Assembly (NCBI GenBank): GCA_947632525.1
Contig: CANRPQ010000046.1
Location: 1 to 9,606 of the forward strand
Length of the DNA stretch: 9,606 nt
DNA from: an uncultured Clostridia bacterium
Lineage (GTDB): Bacteria > Bacillota > Clostridia > TANB77 > CAG-508
Direction: 5' to 3'
Part shown: positions 1 to 7,113 of the stretch, piece by piece
Layout: each line of letters opens with the position of its first letter
How positions within the stretch are numbered: position 1 is the stretch's first letter
The notes under the pieces: generated by a model
Told to the model about the DNA's origin: nothing
What the model saw: the letters and a program-made list of their open reading frames with translations, nothing else
Databases searched by the model: none
Program-made: the position numbers and the translations under genes

Positions 1-28
1 TTTATTGATACAAAGTTTTGTTAATTTA

Positions 29-57
29 TTGTAAATTGTATAAAAAAATGATATAAT
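29..57 (+). promoter_or_regulatory. Vegetative (sigma-A type) promoter of the dnaD-like/loader operon
   Basis: TTGTAA at 29-34 serves as a -35 box, followed by a 17-base spacer and a perfect TATAAT -10 box at 52-57. The predicted transcription start is near 63-65, about 24 bases before the ATG at 88. The spacing and the perfect -10 make this a convincing housekeeping promoter. It also argues that the TTG at 58, which abuts the -10 box, is not the start codon of the downstream gene. Confidence 0.75.
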
Positions 58-87
58 TTGACAAAAGCTAATATTGGGGGAATTTCT

Positions 88-1056
88 ATGAAACTAGAAC
101 AAAATGATTCACTACCTATATTTTCAAATACCTCTTTGCCAGATATATTTTTTACAGAATATTTGCCAGAGGCAAATGGTGATTATATTAAAATTTATTT
201 ATATATTTTATTTCTTTCTAAATATGATAAAGATATTAAAGTAAATGATTTATGTAAAAAATTAGGAGTTTCTTTAAAAGTTATTCAAGACGGCATGAAA
301 TATTGGGAAGATCAAGGTGTTTTTACTAGAAAAAATACTGGATATATAATTAATAATTTGCAAGAAAAGGAACTTCATCAATTATATAAGCCAAAAGTTG
401 CTTTATCTGCTGAACAAATACAAAAATCTGCTGAGAGTCAAAAAAGGGCGAAAACGATTGAATATATTAATAATAGATATTTTTCTGGTTTAATGCCTAC
501 TTCTTGGTATCCAGATATTGAGTTATGGTTTAAAAAATATAAATTTGAAGATGAAGTAATGATTGCTTTATTTCAGTACTGCTTTGATAAATCAGCTCTT
601 CATAGAAATTATGTACAAGCTGTTGCAGATGCGTGGTTTAAAAATCAAATTAAAAGTTTTAATGATTTAGATCAATATTATGAAAAGCAAGAAAAATTAA
701 ATAAACTTGCAAATATGATTTCTAAAAAATTAGGTTTATCTAGACAATTAACTCAATATGAATATGCTTATATTGAAAAATGGTTTATTGATTTTGGATA
801 TTCTTTTGATATAATTGAAATTGCTTTAAAAAGAACCACTTCTAAGGTAAACCCAAGCTTTGATTATATCGATAAATTAATTGTAGATTGGCATGATAGA
901 GGATTTAATTCTGCTGAGCAAGTTAATAAATTCCTTCTTGAAATAAAACAGAAAAATAAAAATTTAAAAGAATTAGAAAATAAAAATAGCTATCAAAGAT
1001 ATGATCAAAGAAAATATGATAATTTAAATAGTATATATGCCAATAAGAAATCATAG
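88..1056 (+). CDS. DnaD-domain replication initiation protein with tandem DnaD C-terminal domains
   Basis: This 322-residue protein is probably a primosomal factor acting with the downstream helicase loader to load the replicative helicase. Residues about 20-90 look like the DnaD-type winged-helix N-terminal domain. Two copies of the DnaD C-terminal (DnaB_2-type) domain follow, at about 123-200 and 205-285. The second ends in the typical YID-x3-VDWHDRGF signature near 260-273. The tail (about 280-322) is charged, helical and Asn/Lys-rich. The ATG at 88 is chosen because GGGGG at 76-80 lies 7 bases upstream; the upstream in-frame TTG at 58 overlaps the promoter. The gene is 36 bases from the loader and co-directional, the usual clostridial pairing. 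B. subtilis DnaD is shorter with a single C-terminal domain, so I do not call this strict DnaD. Family assignment is confident; the exact role is inferred. Confidence 0.88.
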   Translation: MKLEQNDSLPIFSNTSLPDIFFTEYLPEANGDYIKIYLYILFLSKYDKDIKVNDLCKKLGVSLKVIQDGMKYWEDQGVFTRKNTGYIINNLQEKELHQLYKPKVALSAEQIQKSAESQKRAKTIEYINNRYFSGLMPTSWYPDIELWFKKYKFEDEVMIALFQYCFDKSALHRNYVQAVADAWFKNQIKSFNDLDQYYEKQEKLNKLANMISKKLGLSRQLTQYEYAYIEKWFIDFGYSFDIIEIALKRTTSKVNPSFDYIDKLIVDWHDRGFNSAEQVNKFLLEIKQKNKNLKELENKNSYQRYDQRKYDNLNSIYANKKS

Positions 1057-1092
1057 TCTAAATAATATTTTAATTATCAATGGGAGGTTATT

Positions 1093-2092
1093 TTGGATAA
1101 TACTACTTTAAAATCTCTATTAATTGAATATGATAAAAAAAGAAAAAATGCGGAAGATACTGCTAATAGATATAAACAAGATTTATATGAGAAATTTCCT
1201 GATTTGCTTGAAATTGATAAAAAAATAAACACTTTAGCGATATCTACAATGAAAGAAATTTCTCAAAATGGCGATAAAGAATTAGTTTCTAATTTAAACG
1301 TTAAAATAGATGCTTTAAAAAAAGAAAAAGATGCTATTTTAAAATCTATTGGAAAAGAGGCAGAATTAATTCACCCACATTATGAGTGTTCTAAATGTTC
1401 TGATACTGGTTATATTACCGAAAATAACCAAACCAGAATGTGCAATTGCTTAAAGCAAAGAATTTATGATATAGAATATAATAAATCTAATATGAGTGCA
1501 CTTAAAAAGCAGAACTTTGAAACTCTTAATCTTTTTGTGTATTCAGATAAAGCAAATATTGATAAGTATAACTCTGATATTTCACCAAGGGAAAATATGA
1601 AATTAATTATCAAAATTTGTCATGATTTTATAGATAATTTTGATGACATCGAAAATAAAAATCTATTATTTACTGGAAAAACCGGATTAGGTAAAACATT
1701 TTTATCTAGTTGTATAGCTAATGAATTATTAAAAAAAGGAAAAACTGTGCTTTATCATACTGCTTCAGTCATGTTAGATACAGTTATTGATTATCACTTT
1801 CGGAAGATCTAATGTTTCTAAAGATTTTTATGATTATTTATTAAATGTAGATTTATTAATTATAGATGATTTGGGGACAGAAGGAATTAATAATATAAAA
1901 TCTTCTGAATTGTTTAATATTTTAAATTCTAGATTGTTAAATACCAAAAAAGCAACTAAAACTATTATATCTACTAACTTAAGTTTACAATCATTATTTG
2001 AAAATTATGATGAGAGAATAGTTTCTAGAATAGTTGGTAATTATAATATTTGTTATTTTTTTGGTGAAGATATTAGATTTATAAATAATTAA
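1093..2092 (+). CDS. DnaI/DnaC-like replicative helicase loader ATPase, expressed through a +1 frameshift
   Basis: This AAA+ ATPase is expected to load the replicative helicase at origins and restart sites. The start is TTG 1093, with GGGAGG at 1082-1087. The N-terminal part is a charged helical region (residues 1-92), then a zinc-binding Cys set (C99, C102, C117, C119). Walker A is GKTGLGKT at 195-202. The 0 frame stops at 1810-1812, just after F236, leaving no Walker B. Skipping one base at the CGG codon (1801-1803) enters the +1 frame, which carries Walker B LLIIDD (254-259), a sensor-like TIISTN and the ERIVSR arginine-finger segment. The joined product is 332 residues, about the normal length for clostridial members, with no missing or duplicated residues at the junction. 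The gene is thus either efficiently recoded, recently broken, or mis-sequenced. Both halves are well conserved in character, and a second +1 shift at CGG occurs in this window, so I favour recoding. It follows the DnaD-domain gene in one operon. Confidence 0.85.
1798..1804 (+). other. Candidate +1 recoding site TTT-CGG-A in the helicase loader
   Basis: The 0 frame reads CAC TTT CGG AAG ATC TAA. The conserved protein resumes as Phe-Gly-Arg-Ser if the C at 1801 is skipped (TTT, then GGA AGA TCT). The CGG is the only in-frame CGG in this gene. A tRNA-Phe with a GAA anticodon could re-pair from TTT to the overlapping TTC in the +1 frame, a prfB-like slip, while a slow or unreadable CGG waits in the A site. 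There is no long homopolymer here, which makes a routine sequencing indel less likely. GGGAGG-type internal Shine-Dalgarno stimulators are not evident immediately upstream. Confidence 0.6.
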
Positions 2093-2130
2093 AATTATAA
2101 ATAAATTTTTAAAATTTATATAAGAACATA

Positions 2131-2158
2131 AAAAGAACTACTTTAGAGTAGTTCTTTT
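2131..2158. terminator. Bidirectional intrinsic terminator between the helicase loader and gyrA
   Basis: The arms AAAAGAACTAC (2131-2141) and GTAGTTCTTTT (2148-2158) are perfectly complementary over 11 bp around a TTTAGA loop. On the plus strand the stem runs into a T-rich stretch (2155-2165). On the minus strand the 3' arm also ends in TTTT. It sits between the two convergent stop codons (2092 and 2169), so it can terminate both transcripts. Confidence 0.9.
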
Positions 2159-2168
2159 ATTTTTTATA

Positions 2169-4634
2169 TTATTGTTCTTCATCGTAATTATTTTCTTGTT
2201 GATCAATTGTTTCTATGCTAACAACTTTTCCTTCATTTGTTCTCATTAATGTAACTCCTTGTGTCGCTCTTCCTAAAACGCTAATATCTTTTACTTTTAA
2301 TCTAATTATAGTTCCATTTTCAGTAATTAGCATAACATCTTCATCATCTGTGGCTATACGAATGCCTATAATGTTTCCTGTTTTTGGTGTAATCTTATAA
2401 GTCATTACACCTCTTCCACCTCTTTTTTGTACTTTATATTCTTCTAGCTCAGTTCTTTTTCCAAATCCATTTTCGGTAATTGCTAATAATGTTGCATTTT
2501 TATTTCCTTCAATAATAGATTCCATACCAATAACGAAATCACCATCGTCTAAACGAATTCCTATGACGCCTTGTGCAGTTCTTCCCATAGGTCTAACATC
2601 TTTTTCATTAAATGTAATACAAATTCCTCCACTTGTTACTAATACTACGTCATCTTGTCCATCTGTTAAACGAACATCTATTAGCTCATCGTCTTCCCTT
2701 AAAGTAATAGATAATAAACCAGTTTTTCTATTAGAATCAAATTCAGTTAATGGTGTTTTCTTTATAAATCCTTGTTTTGTTCCCATTAATAGATATTTTC
2801 CATCTGCAAAATTCGTAATAGGTATAACAGCAGAAATTTTTTCTCCTGCATCTAATCTTAATAGATTTACAATTGCTGTTCCCTTAGCTGTTCTTCCTGC
2901 TTCTGGTATTTCATATCCCCTCAAGCGATATAATTTTCCTTTATTACTAAAGAATAATAATGTATCATGAGTAGAAGCTGTAAATATTTGTTTTACAAAA
3001 TCGTCTTCTCTAGTTGCTAATCCTGTAATTCCTTTTCCTCCACGTTTTTGGCTCTTATATGTATCTATTGGCATTCTTTTAACATATCCAAAATGTGTCA
3101 AAGTAATAACAGTTTGTTCTTCTTTTATTAAATCCTCTATGTCTATTTCTCCTTCTGCTGCAACGATTTTTGTTCTTCTTTCATCACCGTATTTTTCTTT
3201 AATTTCTAACAATTCTTCTTTAATAACATCATAAACTAATCTTTCACTTGATAGTATCTCTCTTAAGTGTTCAATTAATTTCATTAATTCATTATATTCT
3301 TCATCAATCTTTTCTCTTTGTAAGCCAGATAATGTTTTTAATCTCATATCTAGAATAGATTGTGCTTGTATTTCAGAAAGCTTAAATCTTTCCATTAACC
3401 TTTCTTTTGCATCATCATAAGAATTACGAATAATTTCAATTACTTCATCTATGTTGTCTAATGCAATTTTTAATCCTTCTAAAATATGTGCTCTAGCAAG
3501 AGCTTTGTCTAATTCAAATTGTGTTCTTCTAAGAATTACAACTTTCCTATGATCTATGTAATTATCTAAACATTGTCTTAATGTTAAAATTTTAGGTTGT
3601 CCATCTACCAAGGCAAGCATAATAATTCCAAAAGTATCTTGTAATTGAGTATGTTTGTATAATTGATTTAAAATAACTTGAGCATTAATATCTCTTTTTA
3701 ATTCAATAACAATTCTTACTTTACATTCTCTGTCTGATTCATCTCTAATTTCAGAAATACCCTCAATTCTCTTTTCTTTTACAAGACCTGCCATTACTTC
3801 AATTAGCTTTGCCTTGTTTACTTGATATGGTAAAGAGGTAATAATAATTCTTTGCTTATTATTACTCATTTCTTCAATTTCACATTCGCCACGAACTGTA
3901 ATCTTTCCTCTACCAGTTGTATATGCTTGTTTTATTCCTTCTAATCCTAAAATAACACCTTCTGTAGGGAAGTCTGGACCTTTTATAATTTCCATTAATT
4001 GTTCATCAGTAACATTATCTTCATCTATAATTTTTATAATTCCGTCTATAACTTCTGTTAAATTATGTGGTGGAATATTTGTTGCCATACCTACAGCAAT
4101 ACCTGAAGAACCATTAACTAATAAAGCTGGTATTTTAGCAGGTAATACGGTTGGTTCTTGTAAACGATCATCATAGTTTGGCATAAAGTCTACTGTATTT
4201 TTTTCGATATCTGTAAGCATAGTTTCAGCAATTTTTGCCATTCTTGCTTCTGTGTATCTCATTGCAGCAGCTGGATCACCGTCAATAGATCCAAAGTTAC
4301 CATGACCATCAATTAAAGTATATCTTTGTGTAAAATCTTGTGCTAATCTTACCATAGCATCATATACAGATGCATCTCCATGTGGATGATATCTACCTAA
4401 AACTGAACCTACTGTATTTGCACATTTTCTATATGGTTTATCAGAAGTGATTCCGTCTTCATACATAGAATATAAAATTCTTCTATGTACTGGTTTTAAA
4501 CCATCTCTTACATCAGGAAGTGCTCTTGATACAATAACGCTCATTGCATAGTCGATATAGGCTGTACGCATTTCTTTATCGATATCTCTTTCTATAATTT
4601 TTCCGTCATTTCTTTTTTCGTTATTTTCTTCCAT
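2169..4634 (-). CDS. gyrA: DNA gyrase subunit A
   Basis: GyrA is the breakage-reunion subunit of DNA gyrase (A2B2 with GyrB), which introduces negative supercoils using ATP. This copy has 821 residues, a normal full length. The N-terminal core carries the catalytic tyrosine Y127 in AAMRYTEARM and the quinolone-pocket helix with HPHGDASVYD at 83-92. A coiled-coil/tower region follows to about 490, then the beta-pinwheel C-terminal domain. The GyrA-box QKRGGKG at 529-535, plus a second related QKRGGRG near 736-742, marks it as GyrA rather than ParC. The tail is acidic (ends DEEQ). The ATG at 4634 is preceded by AAAGGA about 8 bases upstream. It is a single-gene unit with its own promoter and terminator, convergent with the loader gene and not adjacent to gyrB here. 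I found no in-frame CGG among its many arginine codons. Confidence 0.98.
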   Translation of the reverse strand: MEENNEKRNDGKIIERDIDKEMRTAYIDYAMSVIVSRALPDVRDGLKPVHRRILYSMYEDGITSDKPYRKCANTVGSVLGRYHPHGDASVYDAMVRLAQDFTQRYTLIDGHGNFGSIDGDPAAAMRYTEARMAKIAETMLTDIEKNTVDFMPNYDDRLQEPTVLPAKIPALLVNGSSGIAVGMATNIPPHNLTEVIDGIIKIIDEDNVTDEQLMEIIKGPDFPTEGVILGLEGIKQAYTTGRGKITVRGECEIEEMSNNKQRIIITSLPYQVNKAKLIEVMAGLVKEKRIEGISEIRDESDRECKVRIVIELKRDINAQVILNQLYKHTQLQDTFGIIMLALVDGQPKILTLRQCLDNYIDHRKVVILRRTQFELDKALARAHILEGLKIALDNIDEVIEIIRNSYDDAKERLMERFKLSEIQAQSILDMRLKTLSGLQREKIDEEYNELMKLIEHLREILSSERLVYDVIKEELLEIKEKYGDERRTKIVAAEGEIDIEDLIKEEQTVITLTHFGYVKRMPIDTYKSQKRGGKGITGLATREDDFVKQIFTASTHDTLLFFSNKGKLYRLRGYEIPEAGRTAKGTAIVNLLRLDAGEKISAVIPITNFADGKYLLMGTKQGFIKKTPLTEFDSNRKTGLLSITLREDDELIDVRLTDGQDDVVLVTSGGICITFNEKDVRPMGRTAQGVIGIRLDDGDFVIGMESIIEGNKNATLLAITENGFGKRTELEEYKVQKRGGRGVMTYKITPKTGNIIGIRIATDDEDVMLITENGTIIRLKVKDISVLGRATQGVTLMRTNEGKVVSIETIDQQENNYDEEQ

Positions 4635-4661
4635 TTCGTTTTCCTTTCTTCTAGGTGTTTT

Positions 4662-4692
4662 ATCAAAATAATTTTGTTATTAATATTTTGAT
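4662..4692 (-). other. AT-rich inverted repeat in the gyrA 5' leader
   Basis: ATCAAAATA (4662-4670) and TATTTTGAT (4684-4692) form a perfect 9-bp inverted repeat with a 13-base loop, inside the roughly 75-base untranslated leader of gyrA. It lies upstream of the gyrA ribosome binding site (near 4642-4647) and so would not mask it directly. The stem has only one G-C pair and may be weak as RNA; as DNA it could be a protein-binding operator. In this base composition it could also be chance. Confidence 0.35.
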
Positions 4693-4717
4693 TCTCCCTT
4701 GTTTTTAATACAGTTTT

Positions 4718-4746
4718 ATTATACTAAAACACAAAAAAATATGCAA
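4718..4746 (-). promoter_or_regulatory. gyrA promoter
   Basis: On the minus strand, TTGCAT (4746-4741) and TATAAT (4723-4718) are separated by exactly 17 bases, a strong vegetative promoter. Transcription should start near 4711, leaving a leader of about 75 bases before the gyrA ATG at 4634. It lies immediately downstream of the terminator at 4758-4798, so gyrA is insulated from the operon that points towards it. Confidence 0.8.
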
Positions 4747-4757
4747 GTAAAAAATGA

Positions 4758-4798
4758 TAAAAAAGTAAGAAAATATAGCTATTTTACTTACTTTTTTA
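4758..4798 (-). terminator. Intrinsic terminator at the end of the VirB4/TadZ-like operon
   Basis: The outer stem pairs 4758-4769 with 4787-4798 over 12 perfect base pairs. A further 6 bp (AAAATA/TATTTT) closes on a TAGC loop, with one bulged base at 4786. Read on the minus strand, the 3' arm ends in TTTTTT and is followed by another T run at 4754-4749. It lies about 120 bases after the stop of the 249-residue gene and just before the gyrA promoter. The symmetric A/T tracts mean it could also work on the plus strand, although no plus-strand gene ends here. Confidence 0.75.
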
Positions 4799-4918
4799 TT
4801 TATATTTTTAGCCTATTTTTTATAGGTTTTTTTAAATTTATTTTTATTATATTTTTTATATTATTTTTATGTTTTTTATAAAAATTATGTAACCATATTA
4901 AATTGATTTTTATTTATA

Positions 4919-5668
4919 TTAATTTGTTAACATTCCTGCTAATTGTAATTGTTCTTCTGTTAAATTAAATTGATGTCCATTATTTTTTATCAACAAATGT
5001 AGATTTTCTATTTCTCTCGCTTGTTTCAATGTAGTTTCTAAAGGTAAAATTTCTTTTAATTTATCTTTTATTTTTTCATATTCTCTTTCCATTCCATTAA
5101 AATCTTGTTCTTGATAATATTTTCTCCAATTATTTTCATATTTTCCTAATTTTTCTATACTATCTAATTGACTCACAAATTCAGTTTCTATATTATTTGC
5201 TACATTATCTAAAATTACATTTTTGCCTTGCCTAATAACATTTGCAACATTATTTTTTATTAATCCTTTTTTAGTAGTAAATGATAATGCAGAATCTATT
5301 GCATTAGAAACTCCGTCTATAATTCCACCATTTTTAATTGCATTTTGTGCTTGAGAAATATTTTCAAATTTTCCTGTAAAAATTCCTGTTACACTTTTTC
5401 CTAATTCAACTGCACTATCAATTGCTTTATCAATACCCTCTTTTAGTCCTCCTTGAATTAAACTATCTTTTACTTCAATTACCTGATTTTCTATAAAATC
5501 TGGTAAAGCCCACCTTAATCCTAAATCTATTGCAGTGTTTACTACTTTTCCTAATGTTGTATCTAAAAAGTTTTTTTGATCTTCTTTCGTTACTAGTTCA
5601 TTTGAATTTAATTCTTTATTATTTATATTTTGTTCTAAATCTTGTTTTTCACTTGTTAATTCTTCCAT
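4919..5668 (-). CDS. Unrecognised helical protein with internal AIDSA repeats
   Basis: I do not recognise this 249-residue protein. There is no signal peptide, no clear transmembrane segment and no catalytic motif. Residues 1-32 are polar and Glu/Asn/Lys-rich. Residues about 40-160 are amphipathic and glycine-punctuated, with two clear internal repeats: one at about 71-90 (GGLKEGIDKAIDSAVELG) and one at about 111-130 (GGIIDGVSNAIDSALSF). Weaker copies may lie at 40-50 and 148-160. Residues 165-225 look like charged, possibly coiled-coil helices, and the C-terminus is Gln/Leu-rich. It is the last gene of the minus-strand operon, 110 bases after the TadZ-like gene, so it may be an accessory or structural part of the same apparatus. 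The ATG at 5668 is 34 bases from the only good Shine-Dalgarno, with a hairpin in between (listed separately); an ATA at 5698 would be the alternative start. Confidence 0.75.
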   Translation of the reverse strand: MEELTSEKQDLEQNINNKELNSNELVTKEDQKNFLDTTLGKVVNTAIDLGLRWALPDFIENQVIEVKDSLIQGGLKEGIDKAIDSAVELGKSVTGIFTGKFENISQAQNAIKNGGIIDGVSNAIDSALSFTTKKGLIKNNVANVIRQGKNVILDNVANNIETEFVSQLDSIEKLGKYENNWRKYYQEQDFNGMEREYEKIKDKLKEILPLETTLKQAREIENLHLLIKNNGHQFNLTEEQLQLAGMLTN

Positions 5669-5677
5669 TATTCTTTC

Positions 5678-5710
5678 TCGTATAACGAACGTGTTTATAC
5701 GATCTCCTTT
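5678..5710 (-). promoter_or_regulatory. Shine-Dalgarno plus hairpin ahead of the repeat-protein gene
   Basis: AAAGGAG lies at 5710-5704 on the minus strand. It is followed directly by TCGTATAA (5702-5695), a 9-base loop, and TTATACGA (5685-5678), a perfect 8-bp stem. Unfolded, the Shine-Dalgarno is about 34 bases from the ATG at 5668. With the hairpin folded, the effective spacing is about 9-10 bases, close to ideal. A similar arrangement is known from phage T4 gene 38. The alternative is non-canonical initiation at ATA 5698, 5 bases after GGAG, or an operator palindrome. Confidence 0.55.
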
Positions 5711-5778
5711 CTTTTAGATTTTTATTTTTTAAGATTAATTATTAAAATTAATATAGTTAGTGTTTATTAGATAATTTA

Positions 5779-7113
5779 TTAATTATATTTATTTTTAATA
5801 ATATTGGGTAATATTTTTAGAAAATTATTTTTTGATATTTTTGAATTTAAATTTTTATTTTGATTTAATAAATTTTGATTAATTTTTAAATATTCTTTTT
5901 TTATATTTTTTTCTAATGTACTTTTATCATTTTTATTTATTAATAAATTATATTTTGGATTAAATTCTAATTTTCCTAGAATTGAAAATTCGGAAAAAAT
6001 ATTTTTTAAAATGGAAATATCAATTGAATTATTATTATATTTATTAAATAAAATATTAAAATAATTTTTAGGAATTTGCCATTCATTAATATAAATATTT
6101 AATAATTTTTTTGATTTTTTAATATCTGTTAAATTTGCTTCAGTAATAAATATATTTATATTACTATTTTTAAAAATTTCCTTTGTATAATCAAAAAAAC
6201 ATTCTGATGAAGTATCTATAATAATTTTTTCATATTTTTCTTTTAATTTTGTTAATATTAATTTAATTTTTGTACTACTTATTTGATATTTTGAATCAAA
6301 TAATAAATTAATTCCTGAAATTAAATCTATTTTTGAATTTATTTTTATAATTAAATCTTCTATTTTAATTTCATTTAATAAATTATTATTTTTTATTTTA
6401 TTTTTAATTTTTTCTGGATATTTTTTTATTCCTAAAATAGTATGTAAGCTATTGTTTAAAATATCAAAATCAATAATTAATATTTTATTATTATAATCCA
6501 TAAAGGATTTTGCTAAATTAATAGAAAAAATACTTTTTCCCACTCCGCTAGTTCCACTGACACAAATTATATTTGAAGTATTTTTATTTATTTCTTCTCT
6601 ATATTTTTCTTTTAAATTATTTTTTTGATTTATTTTATTTTGTATTTTTTTTATTAATTTATTTTTATTATTATTAAAATTATTAATTTCTTCTTTTTCT
6701 AATAATATTTGTTTTAGCTTCTCTACTTCCCTTTTTAATTCTTGATTCGAGTTTTTATTTTCATCATTTATTAATCGAATTATTTCTGATATTGATATTT
6801 GATTATTATAAAAAATATAACATATTCCTTTTGCATACAAATAATTTTCTAATTCTCTATTATTTTTTTCTAAGAATATAATTATCTGAATATTATTATT
6901 TATTTTTTTTATTTCATCTATTAATTGTTTAAATTCTATTTGCCCAGACAATAATTCACTCAATATTAAAAAGTCTATATCTTCATTTTCTTTTAAAACT
7001 TCTAATATACCTTCTCTATATTGTATATCTTCACCTATTACATTAATTGTGTTTTCTTGCTTTAATTTTTGATTTAAATTTTTATTTCCTATTGCTGTAA
7101 TTATTTTTTTCAT
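5779..7113 (-). CDS. TadZ/CpaE-like MinD-fold ATPase with degenerate receiver-like N-terminus
   Basis: This 444-residue protein resembles CpaE/TadZ, which position secretion or pilus machines at the membrane or pole. Residues 1-120 look like a receiver fold whose phosphoacceptor region is degenerate (FLILSELL around 48-55). A Lys/Glu/Asn-rich coiled-coil linker spans about 120-178. The MinD/ParA-type P-loop follows: GTSGVGKS at 187-194, an A'-like LIIDFD at about 212-217 and Walker B IIIDTS at about 297-302. The signature lysine of the deviant Walker A (KGGxGKT) is replaced, as in atypical TadZ proteins, so dimer-activated ATPase activity is uncertain. The ATG at 7113 is chosen because GGAGGT at 7126-7121 sits 7 bases upstream; the in-frame ATG at 7146 lacks this. 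The start overlaps the VirB4 stop by 32 bases, implying translational coupling. The gene is extremely Asn/Lys/Ile-rich. Its P-loop encodes Ser-Gly as AGC GGA with no frameshift. Confidence 0.78.
   Translation of the reverse strand: MKKIITAIGNKNLNQKLKQENTINVIGEDIQYREGILEVLKENEDIDFLILSELLSGQIEFKQLIDEIKKINNNIQIIIFLEKNNRELENYLYAKGICYIFYNNQISISEIIRLINDENKNSNQELKREVEKLKQILLEKEEINNFNNNKNKLIKKIQNKINQKNNLKEKYREEINKNTSNIICVSGTSGVGKSIFSINLAKSFMDYNNKILIIDFDILNNSLHTILGIKKYPEKIKNKIKNNNLLNEIKIEDLIIKINSKIDLISGINLLFDSKYQISSTKIKLILTKLKEKYEKIIIDTSSECFFDYTKEIFKNSNINIFITEANLTDIKKSKKLLNIYINEWQIPKNYFNILFNKYNNNSIDISILKNIFSEFSILGKLEFNPKYNLLINKNDKSTLEKNIKKEYLKINQNLLNQNKNLNSKISKNNFLKILPNIIKNKYN

Noticed and set aside
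58..87. N-terminal extension of the DnaD-domain protein from TTG 58
   Set aside because: The TTG abuts the TATAAT -10 box and has no Shine-Dalgarno. ATG 88 has a G-rich ribosome binding site at proper spacing.
1787..2092. A separate 101-residue gene starting at TTG 1787
   Set aside because: It lacks a ribosome binding site and begins inside the loader. Its content (Walker B, sensor, arginine finger) is the missing C-terminal half of the same protein.
2101..2119. AT-only near-perfect palindrome after the loader stop
   Set aside because: Such palindromes are common by chance in this composition. The real terminator with G-C pairs is at 2131-2158.
2215..2970. Plus-strand open frames antisense to gyrA
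   Set aside because: They are shadows of the gyrA reading frame with no ribosome binding sites or recognisable domains.
4812..4832. Hairpin CCTAT/ATAGG followed by T run on the plus strand
   Set aside because: The stem is only 5 bp and no plus-strand transcript is expected to end here. On the minus strand it has no T tract.
4699..4881. Plus-strand 60-residue hydrophobic open frame between gyrA and the repeat protein
   Set aside because: It is Phe/Ile-rich only because the region is T-rich. It overlaps the gyrA promoter and a terminator hairpin and has no ribosome binding site.
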